A DNA stretch of 64,000 nt from Ephemerocybe angulata (Eukaryota; Basidiomycota; Agaricomycetes; Agaricales; Psathyrellaceae), in assembly GCA_013368325.1 (NCBI GenBank), contig JAACJK010000163.1, positions 434,001 through 498,000 of the forward strand. Reading direction: 5' to 3'. The notes under the pieces were generated by a model, which was given only the letters and a program-made list of their open reading frames with translations, was not told the DNA's origin and searched no databases. This document shows positions 1 through 10,551 of this stretch, in pieces; the stretch's first letter is position 1, and each line of letters starts with the position of its first letter. The position numbers and the translations under genes were made by a program.

Positions 1-3000
1 TTGCGGCGTTGATGTGCTCGAGGAGGGATGAAGGGCGGTGGTGCGTCGAGTCGTCTTCTTCCTCTTCGCCTTCGTATTTGGTGAGCTTGTCGTCTTTGCG
101 GGAAAAGAGCGTCCATAGGATGCCAATGAGGGCGATCAGGAAGACGACTCCGGCGGCGATAGCAATGGAAATGAGGATGACAACACCAACAGCGAGGAAC
201 TCTGTAAACCGGAAGTGGTCAGTGGAATCCTACAATCAAGAGAAGATAATCAAGCTTACTCCTCCGTTGGAAGCTGAACGTGGCAAAGGAACGGAACAAG
301 GAGGAGACCGAGCCTGACGACCCTGTTGAAGAGGACGCAACGATATACGGGATGATCGTCTGTCCATCATACAGCGCAGAGGAGACGTTTCCGTATTTGC
401 TATCAACAAGGGAGCCAGAGACGAGGAGCATGCGGTCCTTTTGAATGGCACCCTGCGCGGCGTGGTCTTCCTGTAGCGGCACCATTGCCAAGTGAGAGAT
501 TGCGGTATCGCCGACCAATGAAGAGTCTGCTATGATATCAGACACAGTCCGCAAGAAATTGCGGAGAACACGTACCAAGATGAGTCCACTTCTGTCCATC
601 CCAGTGCGTGAGGAAAGGCCCACTGCCGGAATGACCTCCAGCGAAAACGTTGCTCGCATCACCGTTGTTGGCTTCAACTGCAGTGACAGGCCCAGGGAAA
701 TCATCAGCGGAACCGAGGACGGTCCACGAGGAAGTATTGAAGGTGTACTGCAGAACGTTGCCAGCAGTGTTATCCGTCAACGCCAATGAGCCACCAGCGA
801 ACAGGACGTTCTGACCCTCCTAAACAATCGTTCATCAGCCTCACTGATATGGTGAGCATAAAAACAACGTACCGCAGCATAAACAATGGACGCCACCTCT
901 CCCTGAATGCCCCCTCCAAGCGTGTTCCACTGCTTCGAGGTCGCATCAAGCATGCACACACCCGCGCATCGCAGAGAGCCAGCTTGAGTGAACGAGCCAG
1001 CAACCACGATATTACCTGACCCCGCCGTCGCCTTTGTGATTGACCGCACCACAGGGGCAGCACCAGCCGCAGCTTGTAGCGGCTGCAGCCCGCTGATATC
1101 CCACTGCTGTGTCGACAGATCATAGATCGCCAGCCCGTTAACGTTGGTATCGGCCATCGTGAACTCGCCTCCGACATACAGCTTGTTGTTATCGCGGAGA
1201 ATGGCACGGACGGTTCCGCTCAGCTGTGTCCCGGAAAGCCCACGGAGCGAGCCCGACGTGGGATCGTAGATGGCGACGGCTTGAGACAGGGAAGACGCGC
1301 CAGAGGCCACAAATGAGAAGTTGCCTCCGACGATGGTGAGCTCCTTATCATTCTGCTGCCAGAATGTTCCGGCAAGTACAGCAGGCGCTGGGGATGCGGG
1401 AACGGGAGGCAAGGCAGCCAGTGTCGTGGAGCTAGGTGTTTGACGGGCGAAGAGTTTGGCGGCCTTGGACCGGGCGATCCATGAGGTGGTAGCATGAAGG
1501 CTTCGGCGGCTAGGCGTGGCAGAGGTCGTAGCACCGGTAGACGCTGTACGTTGCGCCGAGTGCCCTAGGGCACTGGCAATAGGCGTGATTTGAGGGACAC
1601 CGTCTTTGCCGTTCTTCAGCATAATCATACCTGAAGCGCCATACTTGCGCGAAGCACCGACATTCCCGGCAACGTACTGGTTGTTGGACGAGCCGTCGGC
1701 CACCATAGTCAAGCGACCGGCGGTGAATCCACCTGAGGAGACCCAGCTACCGGAAGCGATGTCCCAGGAAGCGATCCCCGCGGCGTCGGTTCCGAATCCA
1801 GTTTGGGTACTGACGATCTCGGTGAAGTTGCCTGTGGCTTGTAAGCGCCCACCCATCAAACCGAGGTCTGCAACGTCTCCGTTCACGCCTGCTCCCAATG
1901 CTGTCCAGGTGTTCTTTGCGACGTCGTAGAGGGCCAAACCGCGGAGGAGCCCGTTTGCCGTTTTCGCTTTGGTGTCCCTGAAGGAACCTCCAATGAACAA
2001 CCGGTCTCCATCAAGCACAAGTGAAGTGACCGCGCCATCCAAACCACCATCTGGCAGTGCTGAGAGAGCCCCGTTTCGGTATGCGAGGATGTTTGAAGCA
2101 CCAGAGGCAGGTCCAGCTGTGAGCGAGAAACTCCCTCCAACATAGATGGTGCCAGATGAATGGTGCGCGACCGCGGCGATGGAAAGTGGAGTACTGGTCA
2201 ATCCTGTGGTCCCGCCGATACCAGCAAGGACATCGAAGCCGAGGGCGTCGAGGGCGGTGATTGAGGTATTAGGGAGGGAGCTGGTTCCATCAGCTGTGAG
2301 AGTGGATGCACGAGGCCATTCCAAGAAGCCAAAACCCCTTTGCCCACCAACGGCGGTCGTGGATGAGTTGCCCGCTGTCGTTCCGTCAATGTTGGCGGAT
2401 CTCAAGACGAGCTGGACTCGGTCTGCGACGACCACGTAACGCCCGCCTTGTCCATTTCCTTCTGGGTCGTCGGCGAGCGACATTGTTACCGTGGTAACGA
2501 AGTTCGGGGAAGAAGGCAGAATGGGTCCGGAATAGATGAGGACCGTGGCATCGTCGGTGTTGCGTTGTGAGATTGTCATCACATTTGGCGGCAATCCTTC
2601 TCCCGGAAATACGACGACCTTGACGGAGGTGCGCCCGGCGCAGTCCTGGAAGTTGGTGCATCCGGGGACCAAGAGGTTGATGTCGTAGTTTCCAGCTGCA
2701 GATACGTAGGGAATCCATGTGTACGTAGGACCAGATGCAGAAGGTGTATTCACCGCTACGTCAGAAATCAGGACAGTTTGCACCGTTCCAGAGATCTCAG
2801 TGTTGGCAACCTTGGCATTCCAAGTTCCAGTGCGAGTGGTGTTGGAAGGATTGGGGGCGAAGCAGGAGACGCTGTTGTCCTCAGCGACCGACGATGCGAA
2901 GGCTCCTGAGGATAGGAGCTGGAGCATGTGAAGACCGGCCGAGGCTCCAGTGTGGCCAGAAAGTTTGATTTGCGCGCCAGTGATAGCCTTGGAATTGGAA

Positions 3001-4087
3001 AAGAGGAAATCTTGATAGAGGACGGAGGAGTCGGTACCAAGTGGGCAGTTTCCGCTGCATGTGCGATTTTCACCCGTGACGGCGTCGACATACTGGAGCG
3101 TTTCAACGACGTTATCAGGCAGCGTGGTAACACTAGGGTCAAGAATGAATACAAGACGAAAGGAAGTTGACGATAAGACACGCACCTGAAGCTCGTCGTA
3201 CCATGATTGTTCTGGAACGTGTTTCCCAACCGTACACCACTAACGGACATAAAGGAGAAGGTCCTGATAGTAATGAGGGCCTCGCTGCCATCACCGGCGA
3301 ACCAGGAATTTCCAGGGCCGTCGCTTCCAGCGGGACAGAGGATGTTCTTGATGTCGCCGAACCCTGAATCGGACGATGATGGGGCGCCTTGGATTTGGTT
3401 TGCGGCGAGAGGGATAGGGACGAGGGAAGAGGAGAAGGGAGTCGCGCCTGCGGAGAAGGGGACGTTCGGGTTGTTGGTTCCATTAAGGACACGACTGCTA
3501 CCAAACGACGTAACGAAGGAACCCGCGAAGAACAGGCTGCTGTCGGAGCTGTTGGTTGTAATGGACAGGACCTTTGCCTGCGCCCCGGCAAGGCCGCCAA
3601 AAGGCGGTTGCTGCCATGAACTCGCACTCACATCCCACACGGCGACTGCAGACGCTGGTGACGAAAAGGCACCCCCGGCCCAGACTTTCTTGCCCTTGGC
3701 GTCGCAGAAAAGAGCGTCTACTTGGCCATTGGGCCCGTTTATGCTGAGGGCGGTTACGGCGTTGTTCTTGGGGTTGTAGGCGGCGACGTTGGTTGCAGAG
3801 ACTCCGTTGATGGTTGTGAAGAGACCCGAAAAGTAAAAGGTGTCGGCGAGGGCGCAGCCGGCGAGGATCCTTCCACCGGCGTTCGTCGATGCAATGCGAG
3901 TGAGGGCACCGCTGGCGTCGCGGGAAAAGAGGGTGGAGGTTGCAGAGTCGAACGCGACGGAGTCGTTTTGGAAGAGATCGAGGCCGGCGAAGGCGCCTAC
4001 GAGGGCGACGTTGCCCATACGGTCAAAGTCGACATTTGGGAGGGCAGCGGCGACGAGGGGAATTAGGAGGAATAAGGAGAGGAACAT
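1..4087 (-). CDS. RAX2: Rax2-like cortical polarity marker (3' end outside window)
   Basis: Exons on the minus strand: 4087-3186, 3132-873, 819-576, 526-260 and 201-1, continuing past the window edge; introns are 49-58 bases. About 1291 codons are visible. The protein opens with a signal peptide (MFLSLFLLIPLVAAALP), followed by a long extracellular region of Kelch-like blade repeats with recurring VGGSF/AGSF turns and many N-glycosylation sites. It ends with one membrane helix (residues about 1226-1250, FLAVGVVILISIAIAAG) and an acidic cytoplasmic tail (KYEGEEEEDD). This is the layout of Rax2, which in yeasts marks the cortex for bud-site or growth-axis choice together with Rax1. The ATG at 4087 is preferred over one 63 bases upstream because it places the signal peptide at the N terminus. 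The last acceptor (202/201) was chosen because only it keeps the membrane helix in frame. Confidence 0.9.
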
Positions 4088-4182
4088 GGGACTAAAGGAG
4101 AGGAAGCGTCGAGGACGCGAGAGAGATGAATTGAATTGTAAAGCTAGCAACGTGGGACAGCAATCAACAGGACTATCAACAA

Positions 4183-4712
4183 CTACAAATCCCCATCACT
4201 TTTCACGACGACATCCCTAATGTCCACCGTGGCCCCCACCCCGTGCAGGAACGGCGAGCGCTGCTCAAAGACCCTGTATACCACTCAGTAAATGCACACA
4301 CGGGCTGCTGGCACACGTACATGGGGTAGCGCAGGCGGCGTTGCAGTGCAGGCTTGGCCTCCTTGAATAGGAGCGTATCCTCTGACGCTGTCTGGGAACC
4401 GGCGGTGTGTTCGGCATTCCGATCGAGCCAGTAGTTGCTGGACTCTGTGTACATTGCGATCCAGCGGGTCAGGTACACGCTGTCGCTAGCCTTGGGCGCA
4501 AACTTGTAGAAGGCGGCTCCAGCGAGCCCGGCTAAGACGACATTCCTCCAGAAGGGGGTGGCGAAACCTGGTGGGCTTTGGTGAATGGTTCAGCGAGGCA
4601 GAGAGGGGAAATGACCTTCGTAGGCGTGGGGTTCTGCGTGGTGGCTCGAGGTGGACGCACTCCTGCGTGCAGCGCGAGAGCAGCAGGCAACGGCGTTCCG
4701 TGCGGCCAGCAT
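4183..4712 (-). CDS. Complex I accessory subunit, NUO17.8-like (mitochondrial)
   Basis: Exons 4712-4616, 4567-4321 and 4273-4183 give 144 residues. The N terminus (MLAARNAVACCSRAARRSAS) is rich in Arg, Ala and Ser like a mitochondrial targeting peptide and is followed by a His-rich stretch. One predicted membrane helix comes next (NVVLAGLAGAAFYKFAP), then a soluble tail with a W-x9-ARN-like segment, a SEDTLLF motif and a Pro-rich end. This order resembles the fungal 17.8-kDa accessory subunit of NADH:ubiquinone oxidoreductase in the inner membrane. The assignment is by remembered family pattern, not by search. The stop lies 96 bases upstream of the RAX2 start on the same strand, so the two share very little spacer. 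A different small inner-membrane protein remains possible. Confidence 0.65.
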
Positions 4713-4810
4713 TGGTTGGTCAAGTGGTGAAAGCAGCAGCTCACAGAGCGGAACGGTCAACCCCGTTTATAGCAAATATATGCAAATAGCAGAAATATAT
4801 GGTAATAATA

Positions 4811-5482
4811 TTATACGTCGCGGTCTCCCCTGTTCCGGAGGCGATCCCGCATCTCGTGTGCTGCCCGTCGAGCGCCAGCGCCGCCCACCCAGCCCCGTCG
4901 CGTCAACCACTGCACCAGCTTCGGCGTGAATCCCGCAGTGACCCCAATTCTCACCGGCAGGAAGATCGTCTTGTGGATCCCGTATGCCAGCACCAGCATC
5001 GCGTACAGCCCCTCCTGCCCAGGCGCCATCGTGCGCGCAGGCTCCATCTCGTCCAGCCCTGGTTCCGCCGGTCTTGAGTGAAGAACGTCCGCAACCGCCC
5101 CCTTGACCACCGCTGCCGCATGGGACACATACTCCGCGCCCAGCACATTCACCCCGAGAAATGCAACGCCGAAATCGAGCGCGCCGACCACCAGGTACAC
5201 GCCCAGAGCGTACCAGCCGTAAGACTTGATGAGGTGCTTCAGCCTTTGGGAGAGCGAGGCATTTGGCGGCAATGCCGAGGGCGGGGCATCCGCCGTCGGT
5301 GACGGAGGTGGTGACGACGAAGACGACGCGAACCGCAGCGACGAGAATCGGGCGGGTCTTGTGTTTATCGGGTTGGGCGTCGTGAGTCGTACGCGGGTCA
5401 CAGGGAGGATTGGCCCTGGGACGCGGGGTGCGAGGGTGAAGAGCCTGGCCAGGGGGAAGCGGACCATGGCTGGTGAGGGCAA
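4811..5482 (-). CDS. FAM210/DUF1279 mitochondrial membrane protein
   Basis: Single-exon gene of 223 residues. The N terminus is basic and Ser-rich (FSSLRFASSSSS) like a mitochondrial presequence. The core has the DUF1279 signature: LSQRLKHLIKSYGWYALG, then a hydrophobic stretch (VYLVVGALDFGVAFLGV), and later YGIHKTIFLPVRIGVTAGF near residue 180. The C-terminal tail is short and basic, as in fungal members. Relatives include human FAM210A/B and yeast Nat2, which sit in the mitochondrial inner membrane; their molecular role is not settled. A second in-frame ATG five codons downstream (5467) could be the real start. The gene is divergent from SPE2, with only 67 bases between the two ATGs. Confidence 0.8.
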   Translation of the reverse strand: MPSPAMVRFPLARLFTLAPRVPGPILPVTRVRLTTPNPINTRPARFSSLRFASSSSSPPPSPTADAPPSALPPNASLSQRLKHLIKSYGWYALGVYLVVGALDFGVAFLGVNVLGAEYVSHAAAVVKGAVADVLHSRPAEPGLDEMEPARTMAPGQEGLYAMLVLAYGIHKTIFLPVRIGVTAGFTPKLVQWLTRRGWVGGAGARRAAHEMRDRLRNRGDRDV

Positions 5483-5549
5483 GAGTGAAATTGATCGGAA
5501 CAGAAATCGCGCCCGGCATTCTAATCTTTTTGATTATCGTCCCTCCTCC
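5483..5549. promoter_or_regulatory. Very short shared promoter, FAM210-like gene / SPE2
   Basis: Only 67 bases separate the two divergent start codons, so leaders and core promoters must overlap or lie inside the opposite coding region. No TATA box or other motif is recognised. Confidence 0.4.
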
Positions 5550-6845
5550 ATGTCCTCCATCTCAGAGTCCTCAGCACCCCCCTTCGAGGGCCCAGAAAAG
5601 CTGCTCGAGATATGGTTCGCACCGATGGCCGCCCATGTCCCCTCAGAGCCCTCGGTCGATGGCAGAACAGGCCTGCGCCTCGTCGATCGCAAGGCTTGGG
5701 AGGAGATGCTTGACATTGTCCAGTGCAAGGTCCTGAGTGTCGTCAACGGCAAGGAGATGGATGCGTATCTTCTGAGGTAAGTCAGCACTCACTTTGACGA
5801 GAAAGTAGCTTCCTGACCCTCCCTATGCAGCGAGTCGTCGCTCTTCGTCTCCCCTCACAAACTAATCCTGAAGACATGCGGGACCACCCTCAACCTGCTC
5901 GGACTCCCCCGCATTCTCGAGATCGCAGCGGGCGTCAACCTCCCCACCGTCCACCGATGTTTCTACTCGCGCAAGTCCTTCATGTTCCCCGAGCGGCAGT
6001 CAGGCCCGCACAGGGACTGGAAGGAGGAAGTCGGCTTCCTCGACAAGTACTTCGACAACGGTGCCGCCTACACCGTCGGAAAAATGAACGGCGACCACTG
6101 GCTTCTCTATCTCACCAACCCAGAAGATCAGCTCCCATCTTCGCCCACCCCGTCCCAAAATGGACATAGCTTATCCGTCCACTCAGATTACACCATCGAG
6201 ATTCTTATGAGCGGCCTCTCCCCCGCCGCACGCAACCCTTTCTTCAACGCTGAGCTCTCCGAGGACCCAGAGAACCCCGGCCTCCCGCTCGCCCACGGCC
6301 AGGCCGTGAGCCAGAAGCTCGGCATCTCCGACATCTTCCCGTCGCACCTGACGACCCTCGACGCCTACTCCTTCGTCCCCTGCGGCTACTCCTCCAACGC
6401 GCTCATCAAATGGGGCGAAGAGTCCCTCGACTCCGACTGCCCGGCCGCAAAGTCACCCCATTCGGGCGAGGGCTACTACACCATTCATGTTACCCCGGAG
6501 GAAGGATGGTCCTACGCGAGCTTCGAATGCAACGTCCCGCTCTCCGTCAGCGAGCCCACCGCTGGTGAAGCAGATGGCGACGGCAAGATACCTACCCTCA
6601 AGGAGCTCATCAAGCGTGTCGTCAACATCTTCCAGCCAAGCCGCCTCAGTTTGACCCTTTTCATCAGCGCAGAGGGCAACGACTCGGCAGAGCTTGCCCA
6701 GAGAGCTTTCAAGTCGGCGTTGGAGCAGAGCCCTGCAAACAGCGATGCGGAGGGCGCCGCTGTACAAAAGTATAAAAGGACGGATAAGATCAACTACGAG
6801 TTTGGAGGCTACGACCTTGCGTTTGCCAGTTTCGAGTTGAAGTAG
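5550..6845 (+). CDS. SPE2: S-adenosylmethionine decarboxylase proenzyme
   Basis: Exons 5550-5776 and 5831-6845 give 413 residues, normal for a fungal AdoMetDC. The enzyme makes decarboxylated AdoMet, the aminopropyl donor for spermidine and spermine. The proenzyme cuts itself between Glu and Ser in the LSESS motif (residues 75-79) and the new N-terminal Ser becomes the pyruvoyl cofactor. Splicing joins YLLS to ESSLFVS, which recreates this motif. Also visible are the KTCGTTLNLLGLP segment, the YSRKSFMFPERQ segment, DHWLLYLTN, and the C-terminal GYYTIHVTPEEGWSYASFE block. The start at 5550 gives FEGPEKLLEIWF close to the N terminus as in relatives; an ATG at 5466 is in frame but lies in the short spacer to the divergent neighbour. 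Confidence 0.95.
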
Positions 6846-6978
6846 AATTGCTTGTCGTATCTAATATCACTATGTATGTATAACATTGTTGGAAGTCGCG
6901 TATAGGAATTATTATACAAGAGGGTGATCTGTATGGGTACAAGGATGCGGCGGAGTAAAGGTCGTGATCATAACAAGT

Positions 6979-8946
6979 TCAGGGAGTAGAGTCGCTTGGG
7001 TAGGTGAGCTCGCACGGGCTGCTCGAAGTCTGAGTACGAGTTAGTCAAGAAAGTTGGCGTATGATCGTTGGAGCACTAACCAAACCACTGCATCTCATTC
7101 GGCAGCGATCTTTCCGCCTCTCTTCCTCCTCCTCGACCTCTACCAGCGATTTCCGCTGAACACGGCTCAAGATAGCATCCAATCCCATGAAGTTGTCATC
7201 ATTTTGAGCAAAGCGTCGGTGCCTTGACGAGACGACATGCTGTAATTTACTGGTGAGAACCCGCTGACACCAGAGGACCGAAGAAAAGCGCTCACATGCT
7301 TAAAGTCTTCGAACTTCTGCCTGCAGCACTCGCAATAACCCGGTTTACTGCCCTCCTCTCGCTTTGGCTGCTTGAACGACATGCTCTTTGACTTCTTCAA
7401 GAGGTGCCGGCTCGGGAGGGTTGGAGGAGGATCCATGTTACCAATGCGCTTCTCCTTTGACGCAGCAGTGGCCTTTTTCGAGGTCACAATCTGACGCTTC
7501 ATCGCCAGATCCATGGCGGCTGGGAGCTGCATGTTTCGCAGGCCACCGGCGGTGGACGTTGTCCCAGTGGTCGATGTGATACCGACGCTGTTACCTGAGG
7601 CAGCCATGTAGGCAGCTCCAGAGACAAGGAACCCAGATGCATTCGCAGAGTCAAATCCTTCAGCTTCAAAGTCTTGATCAAAAGCCTCAGGTTCCTCCTG
7701 GGCTTGTCGCTTGAGGTTGTTGAGAGAAGCCGAGCGACGGAGGTCTGGGAATCCCTTGTTATTGACAGCAGGTTTGAGGCGGAAACCTCGCAGAGTTGTT
7801 TTACTAGGTCGCGGAGGTTTAACGACCTGCTCTTCCTCTTGGTTTTCTTCCAGCTTCTTTTGCTGTGCACGTTCCCAGCGTTGCTTCTCTTTATCGTCAT
7901 ACGCGATGAAAGGACCCCGGGCATTCGGATGGCAGTGAAGAACGGGCCAAGGCATCTTTGCCTTGTCCTTGGGCGCAGGGTACTCGTGAGCCGCAATTGT
8001 GGCGACCTCCCCACGCATGTCTTCCACGAGAACGAAGAAACTGCCTTTCGTGAAATAGCGATAGTCGTGTCGTTTCTGACTTGGATCGCGATCTCCCGGG
8101 CCATAGTACTTCTCTTTCGAAAGCAGCTGGGATAGTTTCTGGGTAGGCGCGGGCTGGGATTTGTGGCTGACCGATGCGGTCACCGAGGAGCACTCAAGAC
8201 AGCGGTTGATGACACTGTCGAGCTTGAGGGCGTTCCAGACCTTAATTTCCATGGCCCTCGCTTTGGCCACAATATCGTTGTTGCGGGCGGTGTCATCGAT
8301 GCCCCTATTCATGGCAACGTTAGTTCCTGGACCGAGCAAGGCAGTCAGCCGGCTTACTTGGACTTGAGTTGAATCGGGCTCTTCAAGGACTGCAGGGCTT
8401 TCGAGCTGGGTCCCCTGGAGTTGGGTCGGTTCTCCTTCGCAGAACCTGTCGACGGCGTTGGTCGGTCGGTAATGACGTGGGTAATATCTTTCGAGAAAAA
8501 GTCTTCAATTTGCTGAGTGGCACAATTAGTAGGGGGCTTTGGCGGGTCGCTGTATGGCTTACCCCTCCGAGATCTTCGATACGCGCTATGAGCAAATTAA
8601 CTTGTGTTGGTTTCAGGGCAATGTGGTCCTGCTCGAAATAAAAGCGGAATGTCGGGAATGCCCTGGTGTACTTTTCCTTGAACTCCTGTTTCTGCTGGTC
8701 GCGCTCCAGACGCTCCTGGCGTTCCCTCTTTGCCTCCCTCTCCTTGTGCGAGAGCGACGTCGATGTGCTGGCGGACGCACGCGGTTTCTTCGTCTGCGAG
8801 GCGCTGCTGTGCTCCGCCGGCTCTGGCGAGCGTGGCCGTTTAAACGAGGCCGACGAGGGTCGAGCAGAAGCCTTTTGGCTCGACAGCGAGGGTGTCTGCA
8901 GCGACCGGGTTGAAAGTGCGCGTCTTCCGCTCATAGTCGAGGCCAT
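6979..8946 (-). CDS. DBF4: Dbf4-like regulatory subunit of the Cdc7 kinase (DDK)
   Basis: Exons 8946-8563, 8512-8358, 8304-7296, 7239-7081 and 7029-6979 give 585 residues. The N-terminal third has a helix with FRFYFEQDHIALKP followed by a BRCT-like motif N (IEDFFSKDITHVITDRP, reconstituted across the first intron). Motif M lies in the middle (PFIAYDDKEK and the preceding DYRYFTKGSFFVLVEDM). The zinc-finger motif C is near residue 510: YCECC, then KHHVVSSRHRRFA, which is complete only when the 56-base intron at 7240-7295 is removed. Dbf4 activates Cdc7 to phosphorylate MCM at origins. The last intron (7030-7080) has a clear CTAAC branch site; if retained, translation stops at 7045 instead. The gene is divergent from ATG5. 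Confidence 0.9.
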
Positions 8947-9128
8947 CTGGAATACTGCGTTGGTCGTCGTGGAAGGGGGACAACGAGCTCGTTGATCAAA
9001 CGCAGCGAGCGCGTGCTCTGCTCGTGTATCTCAGCGCGCCCTCACGTGGGTGTGACCGTCACGCCAATATCTCGTCACGCTGCTAGTAGAGCGGCAGTCT
9101 GGCATCCTGCACCGTACCGTTCTCCTCA
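8947..9128. promoter_or_regulatory. Divergent DBF4/ATG5 intergenic region with a CACGTG E-box
   Basis: 182 bases between the two start codons. A palindromic CACGTG, a bHLH-type binding site, lies at 9043-9048. No TATA box and no perfect ACGCGT MCB box are seen. Regulation through the E-box is inference only. Confidence 0.4.
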
Positions 9129-10396
9129 ATGTCAGCATATGGAACGACCCGTCAACCGGGCGGTGGCGCCACGCCAAAAGACAAGACGACAGACTATCAC
9201 ACAGCTCTCTTTCGTCGTCTAGCATGGGAGGGAACCGTCCCTGTCGAAATCCGTGTCGATCCTAAGGAGCTTCCCGCCAATTCAGATCGTGGGCTCGAGT
9301 GCTATTACATCCAAGCACCGCGTGTTAGCTATCTACCCTTACTTCTCCCTGAGATCAGGAGATTCCTTATGGATGTAGTCTTTGACGAGGCTGCCGCATC
9401 GTCGTTGAAGGAAGAGGATTGGTGGTTCGAGACGGAGGAGGGCACAATTACCAAATGGTCAGTGTAACGTCCTGTGCGCACCCGCACATAGCCTCTGCCA
9501 GGACCGATTGCTAATTGACCTTGAGGCGTCTGTAGGCATTGGCCTCTTGGACTTATTTATGACAACCATGCGATTTCTCTGACGGTGCGGTCGTCGGCGC
9601 CTCCGTCAACTGCAATGGCGCCTCCGCTGCGGCTCATCCTCCACCTTGCTTCGCCCCCGACCGAGAAGCTCATGCTTTCCCCCAGCCAGGAAGCGTGTAA
9701 GCAGGCTTTCATGGGTCAGTTGAAAGAAGCGGACTTCATTCGGTGGGGAAGCACCAAGCGTGTTACAGGGCTGAGGAAGTTGGAACAGGATGGTATCTGG
9801 GAAGGCATCAGGGAACGTGAGTGTATCCTTGTTCTATAAGTGATATTGAGACGATCGTTAAACTATCCTGTAGACAACTTCGATGATTACTGGAGAGTAG
9901 CATCAAAAGTAACACCATCTGCTTCTCAACCTGTCCCTCCACCCTTGGCTGGAGCATCTGGCCATGTTCGACCGCCATCTACGGATGCCCCTTCCACCTT
10001 TGATCGGGACGGCGCCTACAGCGTGCGCTGCATCCCCGTTCGAGTATACCTGCCAGATGGACCCATCTTGCAAGAATTCGTTCCGCCCCTCCTCGAGGAT
10101 GGTATGTATGCCCGTCCGATTCCTGCGCAGCTGAAGCTAAACCACTTTTAGGAACGCCCAATACCCTTTATCACTTCTTGTCTACACATTTACCCCTGTT
10201 GTTCCCACCACGACCCCCTGCCCCACCCCCCTCCCGCGCTAAACCCAACCCACAACCTCCAGCCGTTCCGAACCTTGCGTTTGTTATGATCCAAGGCGTT
10301 GTGTCCCCTCCAGAGGCTGAGATGGCTTGGCTTGGCGTGTGCATGGCCGGCGCAGATGGCTGGCTGAGCATCTGCGTCGGTATCAACAGGACGTAG
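9129..10396 (+). CDS. ATG5: Autophagy protein Atg5
   Basis: Exons 9129-9457, 9536-9816, 9874-10101 and 10152-10396 give 360 residues. Atg5 is joined covalently to Atg12 and, with Atg16, forms the E3-like complex that lipidates Atg8 on the phagophore. The N-terminal block has the family features WEGTVPVEIRV and YYIQAPRVSYLPLLLPEIRRF, and splicing restores KWHWPLGLIYD. Lys173 in the QLKEADFIRWG segment aligns by motif (KEAD) with the known Atg12 acceptor lysine. The third exon carries a disordered Pro/Ser insert before the C-terminal ubiquitin-like part (RVYLPDGPILQEF, GTPNTLYHFL). The last exon adds a Pro-rich loop and ends in the hydrophobic FVMIQGVVSPPEAEMAWL strand typical of the family. 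It is tail-to-tail with SPC34, 155 bases apart. Confidence 0.93.
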
Positions 10397-10551
10397 TTGG
10401 CCTCTCTCATTCATCGTCCCTGGCCTGGTTATGTTGTCCCCTTGGTGTATCTCGTAGCTTTCTTAATTATACAACCATTCCGCTGGTGCTACAAGTAGAA
10501 ATACACAGTGTGTGTGAGGGGAAATACAGACAATTGAGTGTCAGTCGAGTG

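Noticed and set aside
777..3185. Several plus-strand open frames of 60-110 codons across RAX2
   Set aside because: They are antisense shadows of a GC-rich coding region, with no motifs or plausible splice structure.
4088..4150. Earlier in-frame ATG for RAX2 at 4150
   Set aside because: It would put 21 residues, including a basic stretch, in front of a perfectly placed signal peptide, and lies within 33 bases of the upstream gene's stop.
7045..7080. Unspliced C terminus for DBF4 ending at 7045
   Set aside because: The 51-base intron has a good GTTAGT donor, CTAAC branch and CAG acceptor; kept as an alternative only.
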